Source: Oegoconia quadripuncta
Lineage: Eukaryota; Arthropoda; Insecta; Lepidoptera; Autostichidae
Direction: 5' to 3'
Assembly (NCBI GenBank): GCA_949316235.1
Contig: OX438751.1
Span: 8,890,413 to 8,954,412 of the forward strand
Length of the DNA stretch: 64,000 nt
The position numbers and the translations under genes are program-made. Every line of letters starts with the position of its first letter. The stretch's first letter is position 1. The notes beneath the pieces were generated by a model. That model saw only the letters and a program-made list of their open reading frames with translations, made no database searches and had not been told where the DNA came from. Shown piece after piece: positions 43,622 through 54,000 of this stretch.

Positions 43622-45090
43622 TTTTTTTTTTTTTTTTAATTAAAAACTGGTTTCGCGTTTGGCTACAATCTCACCTGATGGAAAGTGACGATGTAGCCGA
43701 AGATGTATCACGCGCACCCAGTAAATGCCTATTCACTCTAGACTTGAAGATCCCAAGGTTGTAAGTGTCGGGAAAAACCGACGCGGGCAGTGAGTTCCAT
43801 ACCTTAGCAGTCCGCATTATAAATGACGAAGCAAAGAGCTTAGTGCGGATGTTGTATGTTGACAACATATGGATGGAAACCCCCCCCGCGCCTGGTTGTC
43901 CGAAGATGGAAAGGGGACGGTGGAATAAGACCATGCAATTCCATCGCACACTGCCCGAAATGTATCCTGTAAAACACTGAAAGGCAAGCGACCCTACGGC
44001 GGTGTTCAAGGCTTTGCAATTTGCCGGTGACCGTTGAGTCATCGCCTATGAGTCTTATGGCGCGTCGTTCCACAGAATCGAGTGCAGCCAGTTGGTACTT
44101 GGCTGATCCGTCCCAGAGGTGACAGCAGTATTCCATGCACGAGCGGATCTGAGCTTGGTAAAGCTCCAGCAGTTGCTTTGGTGTGTAATACCGCCTGACC
44201 TTAGAGAGAATTCCAAGCTTCTTGGCTGCTAGTTTCGCTTTCGATTCGATGGAGCGCCCAAAATTCAGACTCGAGGTTAACTCCAAACCCAAGAGGTTGA
44301 GATGGTCAGAGATTGGAATGGATACATCCCGGAAAGTCGAAGTGAGGTGGAAAGGACTCCGTTTGCTAGTGAATAGACACGCCTGTGTTTTAGAAGAATT
44401 GAACTCGACAAGATTGGCGTCGCCCCAGTCGGACACTGCCTTTAATGTCGAATTCGTACCCTCCACCATTGACTCCCTGTTAGAACGAATCTCATCTCCA
44501 CTAGATTGTGCACTGGATATGTATCTCTCTGACGTTGTGGTATCGTCTGCATACCCATGGGTACCGGGTTGGAGCAGATCGTTGATGTGCAATAAGAACA
44601 AAGTAGCAGAGAGAACAGACCCCTGAGGTACACCGGCGTTAATAGCCAATAAGTCAGAAGAGCAGCCGTCAATGACTACCCGAACTGACCGTTCGCTCAG
44701 GAAATCAGATATCCAGGTACACAATACCGGAGGTAACCCGTACGCTGGAAGCTTGCTTAACAGGCTAGCATGCCAGACCCTGTCGAAAGCCTTAGAAATG
44801 TCGAGGGACACAGCAAGAGCCTCGCCATGTCTCTCAATGGCCTCACCCCAGCAGTGAGTGGCATATACGAGCAGATCAGTTCCGGCGAAAACCATACTGC
44901 CGATCACTGAGCAGATCGTGGTGTTCCAGATATGCCATCAGCTGGTCGTTCAATACACGTTCCATGACTTTACAAAGTACGGAAGTGATTGCGATAGGTC
45001 TATAATTGGCAGGGTCGGCACGACTACCCTTCTTGGGCACAGGCTGCACGTTTGCAAGCTTCCAGGATTTTGGGACTTGACCCGTTCTTA
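43622..45090 (-). mobile_element. CR1-like LINE, 5'-truncated, broken
   Basis: The element ends with a minus-strand poly-A (T run 43621-43637), the shared 3'UTR (ACAATCTCACCTGATGGAAA) and a reverse-transcriptase frame. Its 5' end at about 45090 falls inside the reverse transcriptase, as usual for LINE insertions. At least two frameshifts break it: near 44895 (after QYGFRRN) and near 43860 (before the NSLPASVFPDTYNL tail). Confidence 0.85.
43840..44907 (-). pseudogene. CR1-like reverse transcriptase, fragment
   Basis: The longest open part is 355 residues. RT blocks are visible: LDISKAFDRVWH, INAGVPQGSVLSATLF, HGYADDTTT (YADD catalytic box), YCCHLWDGSA and LDSVERRAIRLIGD. In another frame upstream are NYRPIAITSVLCKVMERVL and HHDLLSDRQYGF. 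The C-terminus after FHPYVV continues in a third frame (43671-44042). The reading order is intact apart from these frameshifts, so it is a dead but fairly young copy. Confidence 0.88.
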
Positions 45091-45234
45091 AAGATATGAT
45101 ATGTCAAGATAAATGAAAAACGTCATCGAGAGGAAGTGCTACTCTGGAAAATGCTTAAAATATTTATATGGAAAACGGCGTTCGAGAAATTTATCAATCA
45201 AAGTGAAATGCGATTTGGGAAAATACTGCAATTA

Positions 45235-45410
45235 ACCATCTTATCTAAGTTGATGCTTGGCAAAGGCAAGCAGCAACGTTGATAGCATTGTTGTATTCTG
45301 GCTGTTTCAGATAAAGTACCCAGTCCCCTAAATTAGTTTGGGGGTTCGGCTTCATATTCAATTAACATCATTGTGAAGGTCATGCACTACTTCGTTTTGC
45401 TTAAAAAAAT
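45235..45410 (+). mobile_element. SINE (family A) 3' fragment
   Basis: It contains ACCATCTTATCTAAGTTGAT, a variant of the central body, TAGTTTGGGGGTTCGG and TTAACATCATTGTGAAGG, ending in TTTTGCTTAAAAAAA. Confidence 0.65.
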
Positions 45411-45651
45411 ATCATAAGTACCTATTTATCATCTCCCGTGTCTACTCTGATTACGGCGCAAACTTCCCAACTGTTCACATAATCAGAGGCAACTGCAAAT
45501 TAAATGGCATTTATTCCCAGCGGGCAAAATATTTAGTAGAATTAGTATGGATTGTAGTGTGTATAACGTTGAACTTGACATCATAATTATTATGAATTGG
45601 TATGTAATGTATGACGTGACAGTGATATTATCAGATAATTTTAAGATAGAA

Positions 45652-45778
45652 TTTTTTTTTTTTTTTTTAATTAAAAACTGGTTTCGCGTTTGACTACAAT
45701 CTCACCTGATGAAAAGCGACGATGAAGCCGAAGATGTACCTATCACGCGCACCCAGTAAATGCCTATTCACTCTAGAA
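45652..45778 (-). mobile_element. CR1-like LINE 3' end, short copy
   Basis: A T run, then AAAACTGGTTTCGCGTTTGA, ACAATCTCACCTGATG and GCGCACCCAGTAAATGCC are the reverse complement of the same 3'UTR as at 43622. Only about 125 bases are present. Confidence 0.85.
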
Positions 45779-46047
45779 TGTAGGTAATGAAGTAATCATT
45801 TTTATATAATGTTAATAGTAATGATTTATTTAATAATGTAGGTAATATTTATAAGCCTATTTCACAAGTAAACACAGTATTCTTGTAATTGCATAAATAA
45901 ATTGGATTGAATCCACTTTTATAAAATTACTAGCTATAGGAATTATTTCCTAAAACTAATAATATTGTTTGCGAAATATTATAGATACTGAAAATTACTA
46001 CGCTTTTTATTGCGTTCCTCCTCAGTAATAATATCCAAAGAAACTAA

Positions 46048-46153
46048 CACAACTTACTGGGTGCGCGTGATACATCTTCGGCTTCATCGTCGCTTTCCAT
46101 CAGGTGAGATTGTAGTCAAATGCGAAACCAGTTTTTAATAAAAAAAAAAAAAC
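46048..46153 (+). mobile_element. CR1-like LINE 3' end, plus-strand copy
   Basis: ACTGGGTGCGCGTGATACAT, CTTTCCATCAGGTGAGATTG and a 12-base A tail are the same 3' end in the opposite orientation, about 270 bases from the previous copy. Confidence 0.85.
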
Positions 46154-46990
46154 CAAAATCAAAATAAATCAAAATCAAAAATATTTTATTCAATGTAGGA
46201 TACAAAAATATCACTTATTGAAAGTCAACATGTTATTTTTTTTTTAACTACATCGCTTCACAAGGTGTTATGGCTAGGGAGAAGAAGCGACAAGAAACTG
46301 CGCAACAACACATCTTTTCAACTAGTTTCCATCTTTACAATAATATTACATTTTATATTACATATTACAAAACAATAGCAATTAACATAACGACCAGCTA
46401 ACACCAGACCTCCTTATCGCCTAAATAATCATCTATCCTGTAATAACCCTTCTTACACAGAGTTTCTTTGGCGTTGTGGCGTTTAAATTTCTGCTCTGTT
46501 AAACTCAATACATGTTCTGGTATTTTATTGTAAAAGCGTATGCTGTGTCCCACAAAGGATGTGCTAACCTTGCTAAGTCTAAATTGTGGAATTTCAATTT
46601 TATTTTTGTTTCTAGTATTCAAATTATGATTATCAGAATGTTTGCGAAATAGGCATATATTTTTGCGTACATACATTATACTGTCATATATATATTGGGA
46701 TGCAACAGTTAAAATACTTATTTCTTTAAACAGATCTCTTAGAGAATCACGGCAGCGTAATTTATATATTGCTCTGATTGCTCTTTTTTGTAGTATCTGC
46801 ACCTCTACCCCACAGTAGTATACCATAAGACATAATGCTATGAAAGTAGCTAAAATAAACGAGCCTCGCTGTTTTAATGTCAGTAAGTTGTCTAATCTTA
46901 CGAACAGCATAAGCAGCTGAACTGAGCCTGCTCGCAAGTGTCTCAATATGCGACCCCCACTGTAGTGTGGGGTCCAAAGTAACCTAATTG
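46154..46990 (-). mobile_element. Jockey-like LINE, 5'-truncated, broken
   Basis: The minus-strand tail is made of TTTGAT-type units, followed by the 3'UTR and an RT C-terminus. Two frames together read DPTLQWGSHIETLASRLSSA, VRKIRQLTDIKTARLVYFSY and MSYGILLWG. In the next frame come LQKRAIRAIYKLRC, LFKEISILTVASQYIYDSIM, VRKNICLF and STSFVGHSIRFYNKIPE. One frameshift near 46790 separates them. Confidence 0.85.
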
Positions 46991-47419
46991 ATCTCAGCAG
47001 CACATTTTCTGTAAACGCCGGAAATGTTCGCCATACATAAAGATCCGTCAAGGCATTCAATTGAATTGAAAACCTGATACACATTACCTGATATAAGGTA
47101 ATTGAATTAAACATATCAAACACATATAATCTATAACTACATAATTGTCAAGAATCTGTATTAGCAGCAAAAGATTTTATTGTTATCTATTGTTCATAAA
47201 CGGGTTTTGTAAACGTCCAAAATACAATTTCAAATCCAGTAGGTACTTTTTGCCACCATACTATGTTTCGTTCTTCATCTTCATCATTATATTACCCGAA
47301 AGAAGTGTGTACAGCTGTACAGAGCCCCCCCAAATATCTCCACAACGATCGGTCCTGCGCTTCTCGCATCAGCGGCTTCCCGCGATCTTGACCAAATCGT
47401 CGATCAACGTAATGTTATG

Positions 47420-47602
47420 AACATTATTGCTCGACGACAGATTTAGATAAGATTGTGGTGGCTAGCCTGGCGGAATTTTAAAAACCGCCCACCACCAACC
47501 AAATCGCGTACTAAACATGTAACCGCTGGGAATCGCACCCGCTACATACCTTTTGTAAACCTTGTTGTTTACATTGAATTATGGAGGCGGTTAAAGGTAA
47601 AG
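47420..47602 (-). mobile_element. SINE (family A) 5' fragment
   Basis: On the minus strand it has the CCGCCTCCATAATTCAATGT head, the B-box region as GGGAATCGCACCCGC and CCACCACAATCTTATCTAAA. The tail is missing. Confidence 0.65.
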
Positions 47603-48978
47603 TCGACAACGATAATTCATGGTTTCTCAATTGCGATCGCTCTTGTCAGCAGTATGGCCGTGGGTTGTATGACCCACCTACGTCTTGCAGCAATGGACTA
47701 GGCCTGTAGGTTAACGAACGATAACCTTATTTCGGTCCAGTAGATCGTTGTTTCCATTCGGCCTTGTCCAAGGTCGCCGGAACCATGATTTCGTGTGTTA
47801 TAATTTTATCATAATTATGCAGATTTACAACTGCGTGTTAAATTGATTTTTTCGCAGGTCGATAGGCACTTCCGAAGCCGTATAATGTCAGGGTCTAATA
47901 GGGTCGCTGTCATGAGGCTAATGTCAGTACCCCGTAATCCGTTAATTGAATTCGAGCGTTGATCGTGCCAGATTATATTCGATGTTCGTAAAGCGCCTGC
48001 TTTAGATTTGTAGGTTAAACATGAATGGACTAACTATAAAAACACTGTCTAAGATATTGCGGTAACCCTCTCAAAACAACTGTTAAACACTTGTTTAGGG
48101 TTTTGTAGTAAAGCTAAAGTTTACTATGGTAGTCATTAAATTATAGTTAAAATTTTATAGCACAATATCTGGAACTCAAACTTCTAGAAGATACATTATA
48201 ACCATTTGTCCTATTGTTATTTCCAATGATTTACACTGGCGTCTAAGTCAATTTAAATAATTAGAAATAACAGTAGGACTTTTGCATTTTAGGTTTTGTA
48301 TTTTTGAATATGTCAGTCGATATGTCCAAGCTACTATTGCTTCGGAAAGTGAAATCGCCTGTGGGAAAGAAGCGGCCCAAGTTACGAAGAAAGATCATTG
48401 CTGTTGTTCTTTTTTTCAATGTTGCATATCTGAATTCTAGCCTTGTCGAATTCGCACAGACGAAATCCACAAATTTTCGATATAACACCATCGATAGTAA
48501 TTTTATATTTGTTTTATTCCTATAAACGTAGTTCGATTTGGGTGCGTAGTTCATATGAAAAACTGTTCTTAGCCATTTTTGTAGAAAATCGATTAAGCAG
48601 TTTCAAAGATATTTAGCTTTAAACAAAATATTTTGGTGTATTTGGATGATATCATAGTATGTCAAGCGTCACCTCCGTGCAAGCGCTGCAGTAACGTGAT
48701 TTAATTAATATTTTTAGATTTAACTAAATGTATGAGCTACTAATTACTTGACCTAAATGAATATCTCCTTGTAACGGCTATCCTACCATGTGGCAAGCAA
48801 ATCAATGAATATGAATAAATAAAAAAATAGTATATTCTTTCGAGGGTTTTCTTTTTTTTTATTGTATATTGAAGATTAAAGCCGAAGATACGTTCTTAGC
48901 CTTGTTTGATGGAAATCCGTTAAGCTGTTTCCTTCGTATTTAGCTTTCAACAATTTCTTTTGGTTTAATCTACGTATA
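47603..48978. other. Unassigned sequence
   Basis: Two partly similar stretches (48570-48640 and 48893-48970, each with TTCTTAGCC, an AAATC(C/G)(G/A)TTAAGC core and TATTTAGCTTT) suggest diverged copies of one repeat. The open frames at 48261-48554 on both strands are unrecognised. Confidence 0.35.
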
Positions 48979-49584
48979 CAGGGTGAAATTTAATTTGTGT
49001 AATTCCATTTTAGATACCCATACAAAGTGAAACATTCTGAAACCATCTTTAGTATGGAGTTCAACAATTTTCAGCTGAATTGGGCTGTGTTTTTTAGTAA
49101 AAAGATGTTCGTAATCTGGGGTCTACTCTAACGAAAATAGCTTCGGACGGCCGTAACTTCGGACTTTTTCTTTTGCAGTTTGCTGTCAATTATAAACCAA
49201 TCATCATTATTTTACTTTTGTTGTATATGTTCTTGATTCCCAATGATTCAATTCACAAGGTGAACTGGCAACAGGGGGTGCCAGCGGGTTTTCAAAGGAT
49301 ATAGTTGGACATCACAAGTTAGTACAGGAAGCATGGAACGTCTGAAGTTATGCAAATAAAGGATTCTTAGCAAAAGAAAAAGTTCGAAGTTACGGCCGTC
49401 CGAAGCTATTTTCGTTAGAGAGTAGACCCCCAGGAGTGAAGTCACCAGCCGAAAATTGTTGGACTTCCATACTAAAGTTGGTTTCAGAATGGTTTACTTT
49501 TTATAGGTAATCGAAAATTTTTTGATCGAATTCGACTATGGTTTCTTGGGGAAAGCTGGGGTACACGAATTCAAATTCACCCTA
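48979..49584. mobile_element. MITE with long diverged inverted arms
   Basis: TA-CAGGGTGAAATTTAATTTGT on the left faces ATTCAAATTCACCCTA-TA on the right. Inner blocks are also inverted: GCTTCGGACGGCCGTAACTT against AAGTTACGGCCGTCCGAAGC, and AGTATGGAGTTCAACAATTT against its counterpart. A related left end alone is seen at 42240 (CAGGGTGAAATTTGATTCGA). Confidence 0.75.
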
Positions 49585-50069
49585 TATAATCATTTGTTCG
49601 ATAAATGTTGTTGGGGTCTTCTAAATTTTTAATTTACAGTTATGTACTACATTTCTAACCCTATACCCTATAACTACTTTACGTAACTAAACTTTTTTCA
49701 ATCCCTTTTAAGATTGGAGAAATAAGGTCATTGTAGCAACCCTAACCGAAGTCCTCAATCGGCTATGCAGTAGTGCAGCTTTTAACAAACTGGCATTGAC
49801 ATTTATATCATATCAGTTAATAGTATCTTTAGAACTAAATTGAATCAATTTACAAATGAAAGATAAAGTTTTTAAAAATAATTTATTTGCGAATTCATTA
49901 ACGTATATAAACTTAAAAATAATCAGGTCGACTTATAAACTTAAATTATGTTAATTCTTAACTAAAACATATACGCGCTTAGTGCGTACTTTACAAGATC
50001 ATAACGCCAGACGAAACTGTACAATTCAAATTACTTTTTAAAATTTATATATTGTTATATATTGCTAAG

Positions 50070-50282
50070 TTTGGGACTAGATATTACACCAATCATCTAG
50101 TCCCAAACTAAACAAAGCTTGTGCTATGGATACTAGATAATGGATAAACATACTTAAAAAATCCATGACTCGGGAATAAATGTTTATATTCATTACACAA
50201 ACATTTATCCCTCGCGGGATTCGAACCCGCAACCGTTGGTTTCGCTGACAGGGTCACTATCCCCTACATCAATCGGTCGTCA
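50070..50282 (-). mobile_element. SINE (family B variant) next to the NHLRC2 stop codon
   Basis: GGGACTAGATATTACACCAA, TCCATGACTCGGGAATAAAT, GGGATTCGAACCCGCAACCG and GTTTCGCTGACAGGGTCACT form a full copy in the same orientation as NHLRC2. It starts about 15 bases past the stop codon and may lie in the 3'UTR. Confidence 0.85.
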
Positions 50283-50296
50283 AAATTATGGAAGTA

Positions 50297-51097
50297 CTAT
50301 GAATTTTTATCAGGTTTCTCCGATCGATTCACCGGATTCACTTTGCATGTGATCTTGTACGACTCTACTAACTTCACGGAGTCTCGCACGAGGATAGTTG
50401 ATCGGATCGTGAACGAGTGCGAGAAGCAAACCGAACAGTCACACAGCGCCGTGTGGAAACTTAGATACAACCTATAATGCGTCTTATTCGTTCTCTGTTT
50501 CAGTTTCATTTCCACGCGACCTGGTAGCTTGTTACCTTTATGCAGACTACCGACAAACTCGAAGTCGTCAAGTGTTACATCTTTGTTGTTCTCATCTCGA
50601 ACGCAAACGTTCCAATTCTGAGGCGCTCCGGGCGTGAACTTTACATTCTTCGTGTCAGCATCCAAACTGACGTTGAAGTAAATAATCAAATTGCCACACT
50701 TCCTATTAACGAAGAGATCGTTCTTGTATAGTATCAAGTTCTCTGGCTCGGTGAACTTTAGATCTGGAAGACGAACTTTGAATTCTTGACAAACATTTTT
50801 GACTACATTTAAAAGTTTTACGCTGTGGTTGTTTGTGTCAGCTATGTATATGTATTTGCCGTCAGGTGTGATGGCCAGGCCTGAGGGTTCGTTGAACCTC
50901 ACTGGATCCGTGCTCTCGATCAATGTTGGGTTCAACGTGGTTATTTTTTGAAGGCCGATGTCGACTTTCTTTATCTTGTGATTATAGGTGTCGGCGACGT
51001 AGAGCGTTTTGTTGGAGTCGCAGTATGTAACGGCGAGGGGATGTTGGAGCTTTGCTTCTGTACCGATGTCGTCAACGTCACCGAATGCAAAGAGATT
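50297..51097 (-). CDS. NHLRC2: NHLRC2 terminal exon, blades five and six plus C-terminal domain
   Basis: It starts with [20 protein letters not shown] after a TTTTTTCAG acceptor, followed by [14 protein letters not shown] and [20 protein letters not shown]. The rest is about 150 residues of C-terminal domain with clustered cysteines (ALCDCSVC), ending KPDKNS and a stop at 50297-50299. The C-terminal part is much more diverged than the propeller, as expected for this family. A SINE on the minus strand lies immediately downstream (about 50070-50282), so the 3'UTR may run into it. Confidence 0.9.
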   Translation of the reverse strand, partial: NLFAFGDVDDIGTEAKLQHPLAVTYCDSNKTLYVADTYNHKIKKVDIGLQKITTLNPTLIESTDPVRFNEPSGLAITPDGKYIYIADTNNHSVKLLNVVKNVCQEFKVRLPDLKFTEPENLILYKNDLFVNRKCGNLIIYFNVSLDADTKNVKFTPGAPQNWNVCVRDENNKDVTLDDFEFVGSLHKGNKLPGRVEMKLKQRTNKTHYRLYLSFHTALCDCSVCFSHSFTIRSTILVRDSVKLVESYKITCKVNPVNRSEKPDKNS

Positions 51098-54000
51098 CTG
51101 AAAAAATGTTAAATTATTTATTGACTAATTATTCATGAAATAAAAATGTAAAATCGGAAATTTATGGGTCAGGCCCATGTTCAGCAGCGGACGTTATTGA
51201 TGATCATGTGGGGACACATGTACTTGTGTATTAGAATATACAATGTGACGTCAGCTGCACGGTGCATAACTCGAGATTATGCGCCGGAGCTCAGACAGTT
51301 GTTTCCCACGTCGCGCCCTCTGCACTCGCCCTGTGTTTCCGAATGTAATATCGGTGATTAAGTTATAGGGTTTATTAACCTGGACTATATCTTTTATTTG
51401 GGTATCCTGTAGCCATCCAATAGTGAATATAATCAGACAGTCTACCTGCACCATAAGTTACCCTACAATCACATCAGTGTGTGATCACCAGCAGCAAAAA
51501 AAACGGTTAATTGCTTGTCGGACACGCGTCATACTCCATACTATCGAGTTTCAACCGAAAAGCTGATCTGAAATTAAGTCTGTTGGTAACTAAACATTGT
51601 GGAGATCAAAAAAACATTTTTGCATTGTAGTATTCACAACCCAACCGCTATTCTGATTGCATTCCGATTTTTGACATGGCTAGTTAAAAAGTTATGGCGC
51701 CTAACGTAACAGACATGGCACATACTTTCAGACGATTTAGAGTTTCGATCTCGCAAGAGATATGATTGGTTAGTTCATTTCTTGCTCGATAATTAGACGT
51801 TCTCTCATTGGACAACATTCTCGAGGGCTACAAAGGTGAAATCATATTATTATATGATCCACTGATTTAAGATAGACAGATAAGATGTTTATTTACCAAA
51901 AAGGACCATATATAATTATACATTTACTATAACATCCACACTAGGCTAGGCCTGTATTGTGGATGCCAAAATTTCCATAATAGAGAAAACAATTTAATAA
52001 TCATTACATTTTATAAGTAACATCTGTTAAATTAGACTTAAGGAGATAGACATGCACGCAGAGCATAAAAGTGGAACTAGGCTTAGATGTAACTAGCACA
52101 TTAGAATTTTACAAGTTGCATGTGCGCACGTGTGAGTGTGAGATAATTTATTTAAGATTTACAAGCTTCTGCATATTAATAAAAAGAAAGGCAAACTAAC
52201 TAACATAAATATGTTTCCAAATTGCAAGAGTAAGCGAGTGAATGTGTGTAGCAGAGGATGTGTGAGGGTGCATGTATGGTTTGTGTCCATACGTGTGTGT
52301 GAGGTAGAAATATATAGACAGGCACCATATTTGAACAATTATGGATATTACCTTTAATAGACATCTATATCAATTTTCAATCAATATGTACGTAAGTGCA
52401 TAGCTAAGCAACAATTCTTAAGGAGTCTTCGGCATCTTTATACGACCAACCAAGCAAGACATTTTGAACCTTAAACTTCACTTCAAATACGTTTAACTCT
52501 CTGAAGTCAAGCTCCCTCATAAATTTATTGTACGGGTAAAGAAATTTTTGAAAATAAAACTTCGTCTTTTTAAAAGGTCGATTTAGCCAGGCGGGAAAGT
52601 ACTCGTTTATGCATTTCCACCACCACCTTCAACAGATATAAGCCTGGGAACACAAAGCACTTGTGCCTCTGCATAAAGTAAGAGAAGTCGGAAAAAGAAT
52701 AGGCTTCCGCAAGGATACCTTCAGCACAGCTCTTTGGGCTCTCTCAAGGTCGATAAGAGTGGAGGTATTCCTTCCCATACACAAATTTGATGTCACAAAT
52801 GTAAAAAATAAATTATACGAACCAATGGATTGCGATCACCACCACATAGTGATGTAACTTGCCCAGAAGAGAGTGCTAACCGCCTTATAGTAGAACTTTC
52901 CGAATCTGCTATAAACACTTCCGGGCTTGATCCTACGGCATAAAATAAAATATTAACATAAATCTTTATCCTATTTTTGTATTGCTACTTCTACGTAATA
53001 GGAATAAATGATGTTCTATTCTTATATTTATTGGACACCAAATAGCGTGTAAAGTGCGTAAAACAAAAAAACTAACCTTAATTTTTTTCATTATATTTGC
53101 AAGCACAGTGATGTTCATTTTGATTTGGTACGACCAGTGTCTACTGAGATACTCACAAACTAAAAAAAAAGTTATTTTATACGATAAAAATATTTATCTG
53201 ATAATTATCCATCTCTGATCATTCACAAGGCCAACTCTACACAGAAGAATGTGCAAGAAAACAGGTTGTGATTCGACATTACAACAAAACTATCCTGACA
53301 CTCTAGGGATATCAAGACGAATCGAACGACATCTTGCACTTCAAAATCGGTTAAGCCGTTCCTAAACTACAGTAAGTGAATACAAAAGCGCAGAAGCCTG
53401 GGCAGGCTTATTATAAAAAAAAACATTATGAAAATAAAAGAACAAAGCAAGCCATGAACCTAGTGTAAAAAAATAATATAGTGATAACCACCTCCGTGGC
53501 TTAATGTAAACGACATAGGGTAAAAGAATCGGAGGCCGCGGGTTCGATCCCGAACGAGGTATATGGTTAGTACTCGGCTTGGTTGGTGGTAGGGCGATAT
53601 CCCCGTGGTTAGCTACCACCATCTTATCCAAGTCTGCCGCCAAAAAGTAATATTCATAGCATTATTGTGTTCCGGTTGTCAGAGATAAGGATAGCCATTC
53701 CCCCAAATAACAACGCTTCGACCTTCGGCCTCATCTTCACTTAACATCAGGTGTGATTGAGTTCAAGTGCAAACCCGTTGTGCATAAGAAAAAATAACAG
53801 AACAATCGTGTGAGGTGTGCGCGGCGCGGGCGGAGTCCCACTGCCCCTCTGCCGCCGAGGGCGAACCACAGCATTGTTCCGTGCTGTGGTAACAGTCAGC
53901 AGTACTATCAAGGCCATTGTGTTAGATCACGTCATGAACTCGGCGATCAGGCGTTTGATTCTCGCTCACTTGAGATTGCAATATCAATAGATATCTATAG

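Noticed and set aside
44222..44626. 134-residue plus-strand ORF
   Set aside because: It is antisense to the CR1-like reverse transcriptase.
51251..51454. Candidate missing NHLRC2 exon (67-residue minus-strand ORF)
   Set aside because: None of its three frames matches the expected VADSESS segment, which was found at 52823-52932.
52640..52930. Reading the whole segment as a single LINE reverse-transcriptase fragment ([10 protein letters not shown]... then [11 protein letters not shown])
   Set aside because: A different minus-strand frame of 52823-52932 gives [13 protein letters not shown] with correct splice sites and phase for NHLRC2. Only the part below about 52805 is LINE.
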